Source: Candidatus Nitrosocosmicus franklandus
GTDB lineage: Archaea > Thermoproteota > Nitrososphaeria > Nitrososphaerales > Nitrososphaeraceae
Assembly: GCF_900696045.1 (NCBI RefSeq)
Contig: NZ_LR216287.1
Location: 2,523,854 to 2,587,853, forward strand
Direction: 5' to 3'
Length of the DNA stretch: 64,000 nt
The position numbers and the translations under genes were made by a program. This document shows positions 34,128 through 42,712 of this stretch, in pieces (positions within the stretch are counted from its first letter, which is position 1; each line of letters begins with the position of its first letter). The notes under the pieces were generated by a model. That model was not told the DNA's origin. It saw only the letters and a program-made list of their open reading frames with translations, and searched no databases.

Positions 34128-34658
34128 ATGAGCACAAAATTGCAAGATTTTATGTGCTTTTTGCATGAAAATAAATTAGTTGATATACACAGTGTTCGTC
34201 GAAAGGATGAAGTAGGCAGTATTAACCGATTGAAACTACAAAAATATGTTTACCTTGCTCAATCCTGTTTGAATAATGATATCGGCTACGAATTTAACAT
34301 GTACAACAATGGTCCGTACTCGCCAGAGCTAGCAAATTACTATTACGAAAAACTGGATATTAACGCAATAGAATCCGACATTATGAACAAGAATTGGAAA
34401 TTAGATGCTGGTTTCACAAAGAGATTCTTGGATTTGTTTAAGGACAAGGAGCTAGATTGGCTGGTAGTAGCATCAACGCTGGTAGACAACACTAACTACT
34501 TTGAAGATGAACAAGAAATTCTAAACAAAGTCTATGCAATGAAATCTGATTACAGTAAAAGTTACATAGATGACGTTTGGAATGACTTGAAAGATTATGC
34601 CTTGGTAAAATACGAATCTGGTCTAAAGCTGATGAACAACCTTTTGTCGTCGTTCTGA
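34128..34658 (+). CDS. YwgA/Panacea-like protein
   Basis: 176 residues from the ATG at 34128; a longer frame begins at 33990, but its first 46 residues are hydrophobic and chance-like, and the family-like part starts MSTKLQDFMCFLHENKL. The pattern RLKLQKYVYLAQSCLNNDIGYEFNMYNNGPYSPELANYYYEKL resembles YwgA and Panacea/DUF4065-type proteins (LQK..YLA....G..F....GPYS..L). Panacea domains can neutralise toxins, but no adjacent toxin is obvious; the next gene (34767) is on the other strand. Function unproven. Confidence 0.6.
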   Translation: MSTKLQDFMCFLHENKLVDIHSVRRKDEVGSINRLKLQKYVYLAQSCLNNDIGYEFNMYNNGPYSPELANYYYEKLDINAIESDIMNKNWKLDAGFTKRFLDLFKDKELDWLVVASTLVDNTNYFEDEQEILNKVYAMKSDYSKSYIDDVWNDLKDYALVKYESGLKLMNNLLSSF

Positions 34659-34766
34659 TAAATACCTACTTTTTCTTCACATTGAGCCGATAAATCATCT
34701 TGTTTTATATCCTCGATATGAATTTCATCTTCCTATCTATAACCTCTATAAATAACGATGATTTAG

Positions 34767-35081
34767 CTACCTGACAAGTTTCTTAATATCATCTAGCAAA
34801 TTCAATGTTTCATCCAACTGTTTTTTCATATTAAATCTCAATATGAACAGCTTCAATGCTATATAGAGATCTTCCTTCTTATCGTTTAATAACATCTTAT
34901 CTCTTTCGGTTAAAGGAAAAAGCGAAGATCTTTCCAACAGCGATAATCTAGAAAGGAATATTTGATAGATTTCTTCAGTATTTTTAGCATTATCGGTCAT
35001 CCTGATAGCCATTTCAGTATCCAGATTGATCAATTGGTCTACAAAAGCCGCACTATATTCCGGATATGTTGGCTCGGACAT
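34767..35081 (-). CDS. Hypothetical all-helical protein (104 aa)
   Basis: Helical and soluble: FVDQLINLDTEMAIRMTDNAKNTEEIYQIFLSRLSLLERSS ... DKKEDLYIALKLFILRFNMKKQLDETLNLLDDIKKLV. No motif known to me. ATG follows a TATA-like AAACTATTTAAAAACAG (reverse strand) about 25 nt away, consistent with a leaderless message. Convergent with the YwgA-like gene. Confidence 0.6.
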   Translation of the reverse strand: MSEPTYPEYSAAFVDQLINLDTEMAIRMTDNAKNTEEIYQIFLSRLSLLERSSLFPLTERDKMLLNDKKEDLYIALKLFILRFNMKKQLDETLNLLDDIKKLVR

Positions 35082-35462
35082 ACTAGTAAAATCGACTATA
35101 ATACTTATAACTGTTTTTAAATAGTTAAACTATTACTGATAAATTACAAATTAGTTTAAACTATATATTTATCTTATCATTCATTACTTCATCTCGTATT
35201 ATCTGAAACAATTTAAGGATCTGAACTTTCCTATCACATCTACATACAGATTTTAAAATTTTAGAATGGATAATGAACCGAAAAGTTAGGCATTATCTCA
35301 TTGGAACACAATAAACAGAGGAATCAGAGATAATATCACAACTCCTTGTGGTTATTTAAAAGGTAAAAAAATTGGTAGGGATTAAATCCTCACAAATGCG
35401 AGGAGCATGAGATACATCGCATATTTGTTTCCTTATATCGTTTCCATTAGTTGAAATTGAAC
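35082..35462. other. Non-coding stretch, nothing recognised
   Basis: About 380 bp, AT-rich, with a weak 5-bp hairpin (TCCTC..GAGGA) near 35387-35404. No gene, RNA or repeat identified. Confidence 0.45.
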
Positions 35463-35693
35463 TTATCTGTAAGTATTTGCCCCGCCCTCGGGTGTTGTAA
35501 CATTGGACATGTTAGATACAGTGTCTAATACCTGCTGTGTTGTTGAATTCTCCTGTACGGAAATATCCGAAGAATTTGCTTGTCCAGATGTTTGATTCTT
35601 ATCGATAGTTTGAGCAAATATAGAAGATGTACTTCCGATTAGTAATATAGCTATCCCTATTCCAACGACGTTTAAAAGATTGTAAGTCATCAA
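35463..35693 (-). CDS. Small secreted protein
   Basis: 76 residues: signal peptide MMTYNLLNVVGIGIAILLIGSTSSIFA (cleavage after IFA-Q likely), then a short hydrophilic mature chain rich in Ser, Asn, Gln and Thr (QTIDKNQTSGQANSSDISVQENSTTQQVLDTVSNMSNVTTPEGG) with several N-x-S/T sequons. Probably an exported, glycosylated or disordered peptide. No family known. Confidence 0.62.
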   Translation of the reverse strand: MMTYNLLNVVGIGIAILLIGSTSSIFAQTIDKNQTSGQANSSDISVQENSTTQQVLDTVSNMSNVTTPEGGANTYR

Positions 35694-35874
35694 ATAATGT
35701 ATTTTATCATATTATTTAAGACATGGAGCGTTATTCAGTCATCGAAGTCCAATTTTTAGCCACGAGAAATTAGGTAGAATAATAACGTTAGTTGGGTTTC
35801 TTCAAATCGACTCTATTACTGGAATCGGATCCTTTACTTTGGAAGTTTGATATACTCAAAGGTTTATAAAATAG

Positions 35875-35892
35875 ATTGCAAACGCTTGCAAT
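35875..35892. promoter_or_regulatory. Inverted repeat ATTGCAA-ACGC-TTGCAAT after a TATA box
   Basis: Seven-base arms with a four-base spacer, 5 bp after TTTATAAA (35863-35870), i.e. between the TATA box and the predicted start of forward transcription. It would be well placed for repression of the zinc-ribbon gene downstream. Confidence 0.5.
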
Positions 35893-35970
35893 TGAAACTG
35901 AATATTTAATTGAGTTTTATTCAAATCGAACGCATTGACGTGTAAAGGTTTGTGTCTGCGGTATGACAAA

Positions 35971-36102
35971 GTGGGAGGGGGAAAAAATTCTGTGTATGCA
36001 ATGGGGTATAAACGATGTACTGGATGTAGTTTGTATATTAAATTTAATGGAGTGAGATGTCCATGCTGTAACTTTCCATTAAGGACCAAAAAGAGAAACT
36101 AG
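35971..36102 (+). CDS. Small zinc-ribbon protein
   Basis: 43 residues from GTG (33 from the ATG at 36001). Sequence YKRCTGCSLYIKFNGVRCPCC then NFPLRTKKRN: two CxxC knuckles (CTGC and CPCC) separated by a strand pair form a classic zinc ribbon, with a basic tail. Similar one-domain zinc-ribbon proteins ending in LRTxxRN occur in Thaumarchaeota, from memory. The longer reverse-strand frame here (35856-36089) has no such pattern. A TATA box and palindrome precede it. Possible nucleic-acid binder. Confidence 0.68.
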   Translation: MGGGKNSVYAMGYKRCTGCSLYIKFNGVRCPCCNFPLRTKKRN

Positions 36103-36160
36103 ATTCCGAATCTTGTGTTTAGACAAAGAATATTATTATATAAATATGATAATATCATGG

Positions 36161-36712
36161 ATGCACGACACGGACAACTCCGGTTTCGAAGAATCAAAAA
36201 AAACAGCTACCATGACGTTTAGAATTGATGAAAATGTGATCAAGATTTTGAGGTCCGAGTCTAAGAGAAATCAAATTACACTTAATAGCTTAGTGAACCA
36301 ATTGCTGAAGCGGTATGTAGAGTGGGATATGTATCAACCAAAAGTAGGCCTTATACCGATAGCTAAACCCATAGTCGTTGAATTATTTAACAAAATGAGC
36401 AAAGAGGATATTTCAGATATGGCAAAGCGAATCGGAAAAGATGTAGTCCATGATATTGCTTTATTCATGAAAAATAGGATGGATCTTGATTCTTTTCTTT
36501 CATGGTTTGAACGACGAATGACTAGCTCCCTTACCGAAACCAATCATACAATTCAGGATGGTTATCATATTTATGTCCTAAAGCATGAGCTTGGTGAAAA
36601 TTGGTCCTTGTATCACAAGATTGTTATTGAATTAATCTTTAACGAAATATTTAACAAAACTGTAAACGTGACAGTGAGTAGTACTACAATTAGGTTTCGA
36701 TTCAAGGACTAA
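36161..36712 (+). CDS. Ribbon-helix-helix domain protein
   Basis: N-terminal RHH domain (ATMTFRIDENVIKILRSESKRNQITLNSLVNQLLKRYVEWD), then a 130-residue mixed region (LIPIAKPIVVELFNKMSKEDISDMAKRIGKDVVHDIALFMKNRMDLDSFLSWFERR ... WSLYHKIVIELIFNEIFNKTVNVTVSSTTIRFRF). Start choice: TATA-like TTATTATATAAAT at 36133-36145 lies about 25 nt before ATG 36161, which fits a leaderless transcript; frames from TTG 36113 or ATG 36146 are longer alternatives. The C-terminal part may be a ligand-sensing or heme-NO-like module, but I cannot assign it. Probably a transcription regulator. Confidence 0.72.
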   Translation: MHDTDNSGFEESKKTATMTFRIDENVIKILRSESKRNQITLNSLVNQLLKRYVEWDMYQPKVGLIPIAKPIVVELFNKMSKEDISDMAKRIGKDVVHDIALFMKNRMDLDSFLSWFERRMTSSLTETNHTIQDGYHIYVLKHELGENWSLYHKIVIELIFNEIFNKTVNVTVSSTTIRFRFKD

Positions 36713-36948
36713 ATCTGAGTTTGTGATATTCTCTTTATAATAATAATGGTTTTCTCAGATTTCTCTATCGTTAATATAATTTTTAGGCTATTGACCCTGG
36801 CCTCATAGTAAAATCTGATGATTTTATGTGGATTAATATACCGATTTAATATCAATTTCAATTTAATTTTAAAAGGCAAATAATTGTCAGTTCTTGCTTT
36901 AAGATATAATTTTATATAATTATCTTCCCTAATAATTTTGCATAAATA

Positions 36949-36960
36949 TCTATATATACT
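36949..36960 (+). promoter_or_regulatory. TATA box of the repeat protein gene
   Basis: TCTATATATACT ends 20 nt before the ATG at 36981, followed by TTTTTTTAATATAC. The distance fits an archaeal promoter producing a leaderless or very short-leader mRNA. Confidence 0.5.
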
Positions 36961-36980
36961 TTTTTTAATATACTTAATAA

Positions 36981-37736
36981 ATGTATAACATATTATCAGG
37001 AAAGAGAATATTAGCTGCATCAACAGTTATGGCTATCGCGTTCATTTTGGTCATGGGTACATCCTCAATCGCATTTAATGCTTTTGCTACGACCAATGAA
37101 TTAGATCAAGAAATAGAACAATCTCAATACTCTACACAACTAGGGATTTGTGTCTCTGGAGATGGCACCCTATTTTCATGCAATAATTTGAATATTCAAG
37201 CTCAAAGCAATCAAGGTAACAACGCAGCAGCACAAAGTTCAGGCAATGGCGATGGTGACAACGAAGCTGAGCAGGAAATAGAACAAGAGCAATCATCTGA
37301 ACAAAGCGCTCTTTGCGTATCAGGAAGCGGAACATTCCTATCTTGCAACAATGTAAACGTTCAAGCTCAAAACAATGAAGGTAACAACGCCTTAGCACAA
37401 AGTTCAGGCAATGGCGATGGTGACAACGAAGCTGAGCAGGAAATAGAACAAGAGCAATCATCTAACCAAGCTAGCCAGGTTTCATCAGGCGATGATTCAG
37501 TTGCATCAGGCAACAATGTAAACGTTCAAGCTCAAAACAATGAAGGTAACAACGCAGCAGCACAAAGTTCAGGCAATGGCGATGGTGACAACGAAGCTGA
37601 GCAGGAAATAGAACAAGAGCAATCATCTAACCAAGCTAGCCAGGTTTCATCAGGCGATGATTCAGTTGCATCAGGCAACAATGTAAACGTTCAAGCTCAA
37701 AACAATGAAGGTAACAACGCAGCAGCACAAGACTAA
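36981..37736 (+). CDS. Secreted 55-residue-repeat surface protein
   Basis: 251 residues. Export signal MYNILSGKRILAASTVMAIAFILVMGTSSIAFNAFA, cleavage probably after AFA-T. The mature part is made of three 55-residue repeats (residues 69-123, 124-178, 179-233) and a partial fourth: NVNVQAQNNEGNNAAAQSSG, NGDGDNEAEQEIEQEQSS, then a variable segment. In the first repeats the variable segment carries Cys (ALCVSGSGTFLSCN); in the later ones it is replaced by QVSSGDDSVASGN. Gln/Asn periodicity recalls curlin-like or beta-solenoid amyloid proteins. A surface fibre or matrix role is plausible, not shown. It has its own TATA box and T-rich terminator. Confidence 0.8.
   Translation: MYNILSGKRILAASTVMAIAFILVMGTSSIAFNAFATTNELDQEIEQSQYSTQLGICVSGDGTLFSCNNLNIQAQSNQGNNAAAQSSGNGDGDNEAEQEIEQEQSSEQSALCVSGSGTFLSCNNVNVQAQNNEGNNALAQSSGNGDGDNEAEQEIEQEQSSNQASQVSSGDDSVASGNNVNVQAQNNEGNNAAAQSSGNGDGDNEAEQEIEQEQSSNQASQVSSGDDSVASGNNVNVQAQNNEGNNAAAQD
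37185..37733 (+). repeat. Tandem 165-bp coding repeats
   Basis: Three full 165-bp units and a partial fourth encode the 55-residue repeats. Units two, three and four are almost identical at DNA level, including silent positions, which implies recent duplication or homogenisation; the first is more diverged. Assemblies may collapse or expand this array. Confidence 0.9.
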
Positions 37737-37763
37737 ATCTGAGCTTAAACTCGTCTAATTACT

Positions 37764-37779
37764 ATTTTTTTATTTTTTA
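37764..37779 (+). terminator. T-rich terminator after the repeat protein gene
   Basis: Two T runs (TTTTTTT and TTTTTT) in CTATTTTTTTATTTTTTATT, starting about 28 nt after the stop codon, match the oligo-T terminators of archaea. Confidence 0.5.
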
Positions 37780-37949
37780 TTCTGGTTCCAGTATTCATGT
37801 TCTTTAATACCGTTTTGCTGACTCTACTCTGAGATCTATAGGCTTTTTTCTGATCTTTATAGAAATTGATTGTCTACCTACTCTAAATTTAGATGACAAT
37901 TGAAGCATTTGTATAGGATGCTAGCGTTAGATATCTGAACATTTAAGAT

Positions 37950-39368
37950 TTGAACTACAAATGGTTAGCACTCAGTAATACCACTATCGGATCACTTATG
38001 GCGTCGTTGGACAGAAACATCATCATCATTGCCCTTCCGACAATAGCTGTGGAACTTGAATTGTCGTTAATTACCATTGTTTGGATAACTATCGGTTATT
38101 GGGTTGTGACTGCTTCTGTTTTACTAACCTTTGGAAGACTGGCAGATATGTTTGGGAGAGTTAAATTGTATAATGTTGGATTCGCATTATTTACACTGGG
38201 ATCTGCCTTGTGTTGTGTCGCTCAAACAGGCGAACAACTGATAATCTTCCGGGTGATTCAGGGAATTGGAGCAGCGTTTATATTTTCCAACAGCGCTGCG
38301 ATAATCTCGGATAGTTTTGCGGAATCTGAACGGGGTAAGGCTTTAGGAATAAATCAAATATCTATTGTCGTTGGTTCTGTCATCGGCCTTGTGGTAGGAG
38401 GAGTTTTAACTTCTTATTTGGGGTGGAGATCAATATTCTGGATAAATATACCAATAGGCATTTTTGCCACTGTTTGGGCATTCTTAAAACTAAAAGAATT
38501 AGGATATGCCAAAAAGGAGAAAATTGATTGGTCGGGTAACTTGGCCATGACATTAGCTCTACTGTTACTGCTCTGTGGAATTACTTTTGGATCATTCCAA
38601 ATAATCGACCTTTTTTGGACACTGTTTCTATTAACCTTTGGACTAGTTTTATTGGTATTGTTTTACATGATAGAAAAAAAGGTATTGTATCCTATGATTG
38701 ATTTGACTCTTTTTTGTTCAAAAGTTTTTACTGGAAGTAACATAGCAATTTTTCTTAATTCAATGGCCAGAGGTGCCTTCTCTTTTGTTATTGTGTTTTA
38801 TTTGCAGGGACCAAGCATGTCCTTATCCCCACTAGAAGCAGGCATCTATTTAATCCCCGTATCATTGGCGTTAGCAATATTTGCCCCCATTGCAGGGTGG
38901 CTATATGACAAATATAAATCGCATACCATTTCGATATTAGGTCTTTTAATATCTGCAGTGGGGTTCTTAATGCTAGCAGGTTTAGGAGAGAAGATGTACA
39001 TTATAGAGGCAATATTGCCATTCACACTGATAGGAGCGGGGATGGGGGTATTCACCTCCCCAAACCGTACTGCAATAATGAATTCTGTTTCTCAAGACAG
39101 ACGAGGAATCGCAGCTGGAATAAGTACAACGCTTGTTATGGCGGGAAGCGCATTTAGTGTTGCATTAGTTTTTTTAGTTTTTTCTATTTTGCTACCCGCG
39201 GATGATATAAACAAGATCTTTTCAGGCTCATTTGATGCAGAAACAGAAAATACATCGCTATCAAAACAGATCATCCTTGAAAGCTTTTTACAATCGTTAA
39301 GATATGTCTTTCTGATTTCTGCATTTTTAATGATCGGATCTGCATTGATTCAGTACAAGTTGAAATAA
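37950..39368 (+). CDS. MFS multidrug exporter, DHA2 (14-TM) type
   Basis: 472 residues with about 14 hydrophobic segments. Family signatures: SLMASLDRNIIIIALPTIAVEL in TM1 (usual LDxTIVNVALP), GRLADMFGRVKLYNVGFALF in loop 2-3, FRVIQGIGAAFIFSNSAAIISDSF (RxxQGxGAA motif B), GVLTSYLGWRSIFWINIPIG (motif C-like), SPNRTAIMNSV and RGIAAGISTTLVMAGSAF late in the protein. It would use the proton gradient to pump out drugs or metabolites. TTG start. No regulator gene directly adjoins it. Confidence 0.92.
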   Translation: MNYKWLALSNTTIGSLMASLDRNIIIIALPTIAVELELSLITIVWITIGYWVVTASVLLTFGRLADMFGRVKLYNVGFALFTLGSALCCVAQTGEQLIIFRVIQGIGAAFIFSNSAAIISDSFAESERGKALGINQISIVVGSVIGLVVGGVLTSYLGWRSIFWINIPIGIFATVWAFLKLKELGYAKKEKIDWSGNLAMTLALLLLLCGITFGSFQIIDLFWTLFLLTFGLVLLVLFYMIEKKVLYPMIDLTLFCSKVFTGSNIAIFLNSMARGAFSFVIVFYLQGPSMSLSPLEAGIYLIPVSLALAIFAPIAGWLYDKYKSHTISILGLLISAVGFLMLAGLGEKMYIIEAILPFTLIGAGMGVFTSPNRTAIMNSVSQDRRGIAAGISTTLVMAGSAFSVALVFLVFSILLPADDINKIFSGSFDAETENTSLSKQIILESFLQSLRYVFLISAFLMIGSALIQYKLK

Positions 39369-39690
39369 AAAATCTGCATAACAAATTGTTTCAGTATTTA
39401 TTATTCAATTGTATCTAATGTGACTAACGATCTTTTGGAAATAGTCTAACTATACTATTTATATTGCACTATGCCTATATAGTAGAATAGTGACAGAAAA
39501 CTTTTCACACCTAGTAGCGATGAATCCAATTTGGCTTGACAAAACTAATTACGGCCTTTTCAGGAATCTTTCTGATATATCTCAAGGGGGAGCAATCTAA
39601 ATAATCCCTATAGATAGCGATAAAGAAAACCTCGTAATAAACGCCGTAGAGAATGTTAGCAAGGATGTAGTTAACATAGCAAGCGTAAGG

Positions 39691-40560
39691 ATGGTCAAAG
39701 ATCAGTTATTAAGAATATTTCCTGTACAAGGTGTAGGATCAGGAATCATCATTGACAAAAAAGGCTATATCCTAACAAATAATCATGTGATCGAAAAGTC
39801 CAATAAACTGAAAGTGACAACAACGGATGGTAATATTTATGAGGGTGCTGTGGTGGGAACTGATAAGCACACCGATCTAGCGATTATCAAAATTGACTCA
39901 AAGGATGCATTATCAGCAGCAGAATTGGGCAATTCAGATCAACTCAAAATAGGGCAGATAGTTATTGCGATTGGGAACCCATTTGGTCTTGATGGAGGAC
40001 CATCAGTTACGGCTGGAATTATAAGCTCCTTATCCAGGAGATTACAATTTGAAAATGGCATCATGGAATTGATTCAGACGGATGCCTCCATAAATCCAGG
40101 GAATTCTGGTGGACCACTGGTCAATACCAAAGCAGAGGTAATTGGAATCAATACGGCTAAAATGCCATATGCTCAGGGGATTGGATTTGCTGTTCCAATT
40201 AATGTAGCCAAAACCATAATTGACGAATTGATTAGAAATGGACGTGTAACCAACAGACCCTGGATTGGCATTTTTGCCATCAAGATAGATAAGGAACTAG
40301 CGAGTTCCTATAGACTCCCAAGCATTCAAGGAGCTCTTATTGCAGAAATACAACTTGATAGTCCCGCCTATACGGCGGATCTCCGTAAGGGCGATATCAT
40401 AGAATCAATAGACGGAATCACAATAGTTGATCCCGTCCAGATTTCAAGCTACATTAGAAAGTTATCTATTCGTGATAAAATAATTGTAAAGATAAATAGA
40501 TATGGCAAAATAATTGAAAAAGAAATCGTGTTGATGCCTTTCCCAACAAGCATTAACTAA
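39691..40560 (+). CDS. HtrA/DegP-type serine protease with PDZ; 5' end disrupted
   Basis: Trypsin-like triad His32 (TNNHV), Asp62 (TDLAI) and Ser139 (NPGNSGGPL), plus IAIGNPFGLDGG, then a PDZ domain (GALIAEIQLDSPAYTADLRKGDIIESIDGITI). The true coding sequence clearly extends upstream of this ATG: ENLVINAVENVSKDVVNIASVR is in frame from about 39631 but has no start codon. Further up, in the same frame, GTG 39490 (about 25 nt after a TATA-like TTTATAT) opens MTENFSHLVAMNPIWLDKT.., then meets TAA at 39598-39600. So either a nonsense mutation truncates the gene, or translation restarts. No membrane anchor is seen. Confidence 0.85.
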   Translation: MVKDQLLRIFPVQGVGSGIIIDKKGYILTNNHVIEKSNKLKVTTTDGNIYEGAVVGTDKHTDLAIIKIDSKDALSAAELGNSDQLKIGQIVIAIGNPFGLDGGPSVTAGIISSLSRRLQFENGIMELIQTDASINPGNSGGPLVNTKAEVIGINTAKMPYAQGIGFAVPINVAKTIIDELIRNGRVTNRPWIGIFAIKIDKELASSYRLPSIQGALIAEIQLDSPAYTADLRKGDIIESIDGITIVDPVQISSYIRKLSIRDKIIVKINRYGKIIEKEIVLMPFPTSIN

Positions 40561-40691
40561 ATGTCTTGATTATGGATAAGAGAATTGAAACAACCATCCA
40601 AACTATTTTCTTCTATCCAATAATAATGGATTCATTAAAAGGGTTATCCGGAAAATTAAAATACTGATGTGACAGCAACGGTGGAAAATCC

Positions 40692-41159
40692 CTAGCTAGA
40701 GATTTTCCTTGAAATTGAATTTTTTCTCCTCTTATTCCTCGTTATGTTCTTTACTTGTTGTCCATCCGCTTCAATTTCTACATCAATCGGCTTTCGTTCT
40801 AGGTTTAACTTTGCAACTCTAGGTGTGGCCATTGCAAATTGGATATGGAAACAAGCAAAGGAATTACAAAGCGAACAATGCAATTTATTTTCGCTTATGC
40901 GGACTTCAGCTGTCTTATTTTCCTTAAAGTCTTTTATATACAATGTATCCCTAGTACATCCTTCTTCTGATAGAAAGGGTGCATAATGCCTTAAGAACTC
41001 GTCTTTTTCTAATATGTCATGAAGTAGTTCGTTTACAAACCCTCCGAAATGTTCATTTACATACGGGTTTCTTTCTCTTTCTCTTCTCCATTTATTTCTT
41101 AGTTCTTTTACAATACTAACTCGCAGAGTTATCAATTCTGCCGAATTTGACCTGGGCAT
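40692..41159 (-). CDS. RHH-type regulator with SWIM-like zinc motif, paralogue 2
   Basis: 155 residues. Same architecture as the gene at 20131: an N-terminal RHH-like part (LITLRVSIVKELRNKWRRERERNPYVNEHFGGFVNELLHDILEKDEFLRHYAPFLS), then YIKDFKENKTAEVRISENKLHCSLCNSFACFHIQFAMATPRV, with Cys-x2-Cys and Cys-x-His forming a plausible zinc site akin to SWIM. The tail is basic (QQVKNITRNKRRKNSISRKI). A perfect 14-bp palindrome lies 47 bp upstream (41207-41220). Likely a metal-containing DNA-binding regulator; targets unknown. Confidence 0.7.
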   Translation of the reverse strand: MPRSNSAELITLRVSIVKELRNKWRRERERNPYVNEHFGGFVNELLHDILEKDEFLRHYAPFLSEEGCTRDTLYIKDFKENKTAEVRISENKLHCSLCNSFACFHIQFAMATPRVAKLNLERKPIDVEIEADGQQVKNITRNKRRKNSISRKISS

Positions 41160-41206
41160 ATCTGTACACTAAATAGAGTAATGAGATATTTAACTTTACT
41201 AACCAG

Positions 41207-41220
41207 TGTAATATATTACA
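41207..41220. promoter_or_regulatory. Perfect palindrome TGTAATATATTACA
   Basis: Fourteen-base perfect palindrome upstream of the reverse-strand RHH/SWIM-like gene at 40692-41159. The paralogue at 20131 likewise has palindromes at its promoter, which supports autoregulation in both cases. Confidence 0.5.
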
Positions 41221-41869
41221 TAATATCCAAATACAGCGTAACTGCCTCTGTCCATTTTCGAATTGAGGTCTCCTAGATGAATATGGAGGAAGTAATTCAA
41301 AATCCTATTGAGGCATACCGTTCTATTACTTTTCTTTCTATTTCTTGTTTCTAATACTGCTCTTGTTCATATATACATCCTGTTCAAGTAGAATCTAGAA
41401 TACTAAGTTAGTCCTAAAATAACATCCTAAGAGAGATTTTATTGGTGTGGAACTCTCATTTTGTATTAATAAAATTATTTTTGATCTGATGGTCTAAACG
41501 GATCATCTTACGAAAAATACTGAATTACGAAAAAAAAGAAAGGTTTTAAGAAAATCTCATCATAAATCATGCATAATATTCCTACAAATAAAACGATCAA
41601 TCAATACACCCTGATGGATAGTATCTTGAATAGGTACATTATCTTTTTAAGTAAAGTGATAATGATATAGTGTGGAGGATTGTTACAAAAATTTGATCGT
41701 CTGATGACTAAAGTGTTGGAATGGGAAATGGATTGAAGAGGATCAATTTACAATTTGCAAAGACGTTTTTAGAAAGACGTTTTTAGAAATATCGTTATCT
41801 GTTTTCAAATGTTGGGATTATTGATTAGTGATACGAAATCCTCTAGTCAAATCGTTTGCTACTCAAAAA
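41221..41869. other. Non-coding stretch of about 650 bp
   Basis: AT-rich, no gene seen. A short tandem duplication AAAGACGTTTTTAG occurs twice at about 41759-41787. Confidence 0.45.
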
Positions 41870-42712
41870 CTATTTCAAATTCGCCATTTTCTTGAGCATG
41901 ATATGGAAATCTTCGTCTGATAACTTGCTTTTAATTTGCATTATTTGTTCGACATCTTTACCGGCCAAATAACGAATCCTGGGGATAGGGTCTTCTATGG
42001 CTTTCAATATGATTTCAGCCACAAATCTAGGATCCTGTCCATTTTCGATAAGATTTTTCATTCCTTTTTCCATATTCTGGATAAAATTCCTGTAGGGGGA
42101 GTTTGGATCAGTCGCTTTGCGTGCCAATTTAGATGATTTCAAAAAATTAGTCTTGATGATGCCTGGCTCGACAATAATAGTTCGGATGCCAAAAGCTTCA
42201 AGCTCATATGACATTGATTCAGTCAGTCCTTCGATCGCAAATTTCGAGCTAGAGTAGGCAGAACTAGTAGCAATTCCAAATCTCCCCAGGCCAGAACTAA
42301 TATTTACTATGATGCCTGATTTTTGCTGCCTCATAACTGGCAATACCGATTGTGTTGTTCTTATCAGGCCAAAAAAATTTGTTTCGTACAGGGATTTAAT
42401 TTCATCAATTTCGAGATCCTCAAATGCTCCTGTAAGTCCGTACCTCGCATTATTTACAAGTATATCAATTCGACCAGAACTTTTTGTAATTGATTCAATG
42501 GCATTTGAAACTGAATTTTCTTTCGTTACGTCTAGCTGTATTATTGTTAGTGGTAGACTTTCATTGATTGCGATTTCCCTAAGTGGCTTAGCCTTGTCAA
42601 TATCTCTCATGGTAGCATAAGTTGTGTAACCTGATCTAGCCAACAAAATCGAAGTTTCAAGACCTATTCCACTTGAGCTTCCCGTTACAATAACTACTTT
42701 CTGCCTATCCAT
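41870..42712 (-). CDS. Short-chain dehydrogenase/reductase
   Basis: 280 residues, classical SDR. Cofactor motif VVIVTGSSSGIGLETS (residues 7-22), LDVTKENSV, IDILVNNARYGLTG (the usual NNAG is NNAR), catalytic Ser in IVNISSGLGRFG, and Tyr/Lys in SSAYSSSKFAIEGLTESM; then VEPGIIKTNF. ATMRD after the second strand, with an Arg, suggests NADP(H). Substrate not predictable. It stands alone in a gene-poor region. Confidence 0.92.
   Translation of the reverse strand: MDRQKVVIVTGSSSGIGLETSILLARSGYTTYATMRDIDKAKPLREIAINESLPLTIIQLDVTKENSVSNAIESITKSSGRIDILVNNARYGLTGAFEDLEIDEIKSLYETNFFGLIRTTQSVLPVMRQQKSGIIVNISSGLGRFGIATSSAYSSSKFAIEGLTESMSYELEAFGIRTIIVEPGIIKTNFLKSSKLARKATDPNSPYRNFIQNMEKGMKNLIENGQDPRFVAEIILKAIEDPIPRIRYLAGKDVEQIMQIKSKLSDEDFHIMLKKMANLK

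Noticed and set aside
35856-36089. 77-codon reverse-strand frame
   Set aside because: It lies opposite the zinc-ribbon gene, whose CxxC pattern is far more protein-like.
36709-37023. 104-codon reverse-strand frame upstream of the repeat protein
   Set aside because: Lys/Ile-rich translation of AT-rich promoter DNA; it covers the TATA box and signal peptide codons of the forward gene.
37185-37733. CRISPR-like regular array
   Set aside because: The 165-bp period is coding, in frame, without spacers; no cas genes anywhere in the window.
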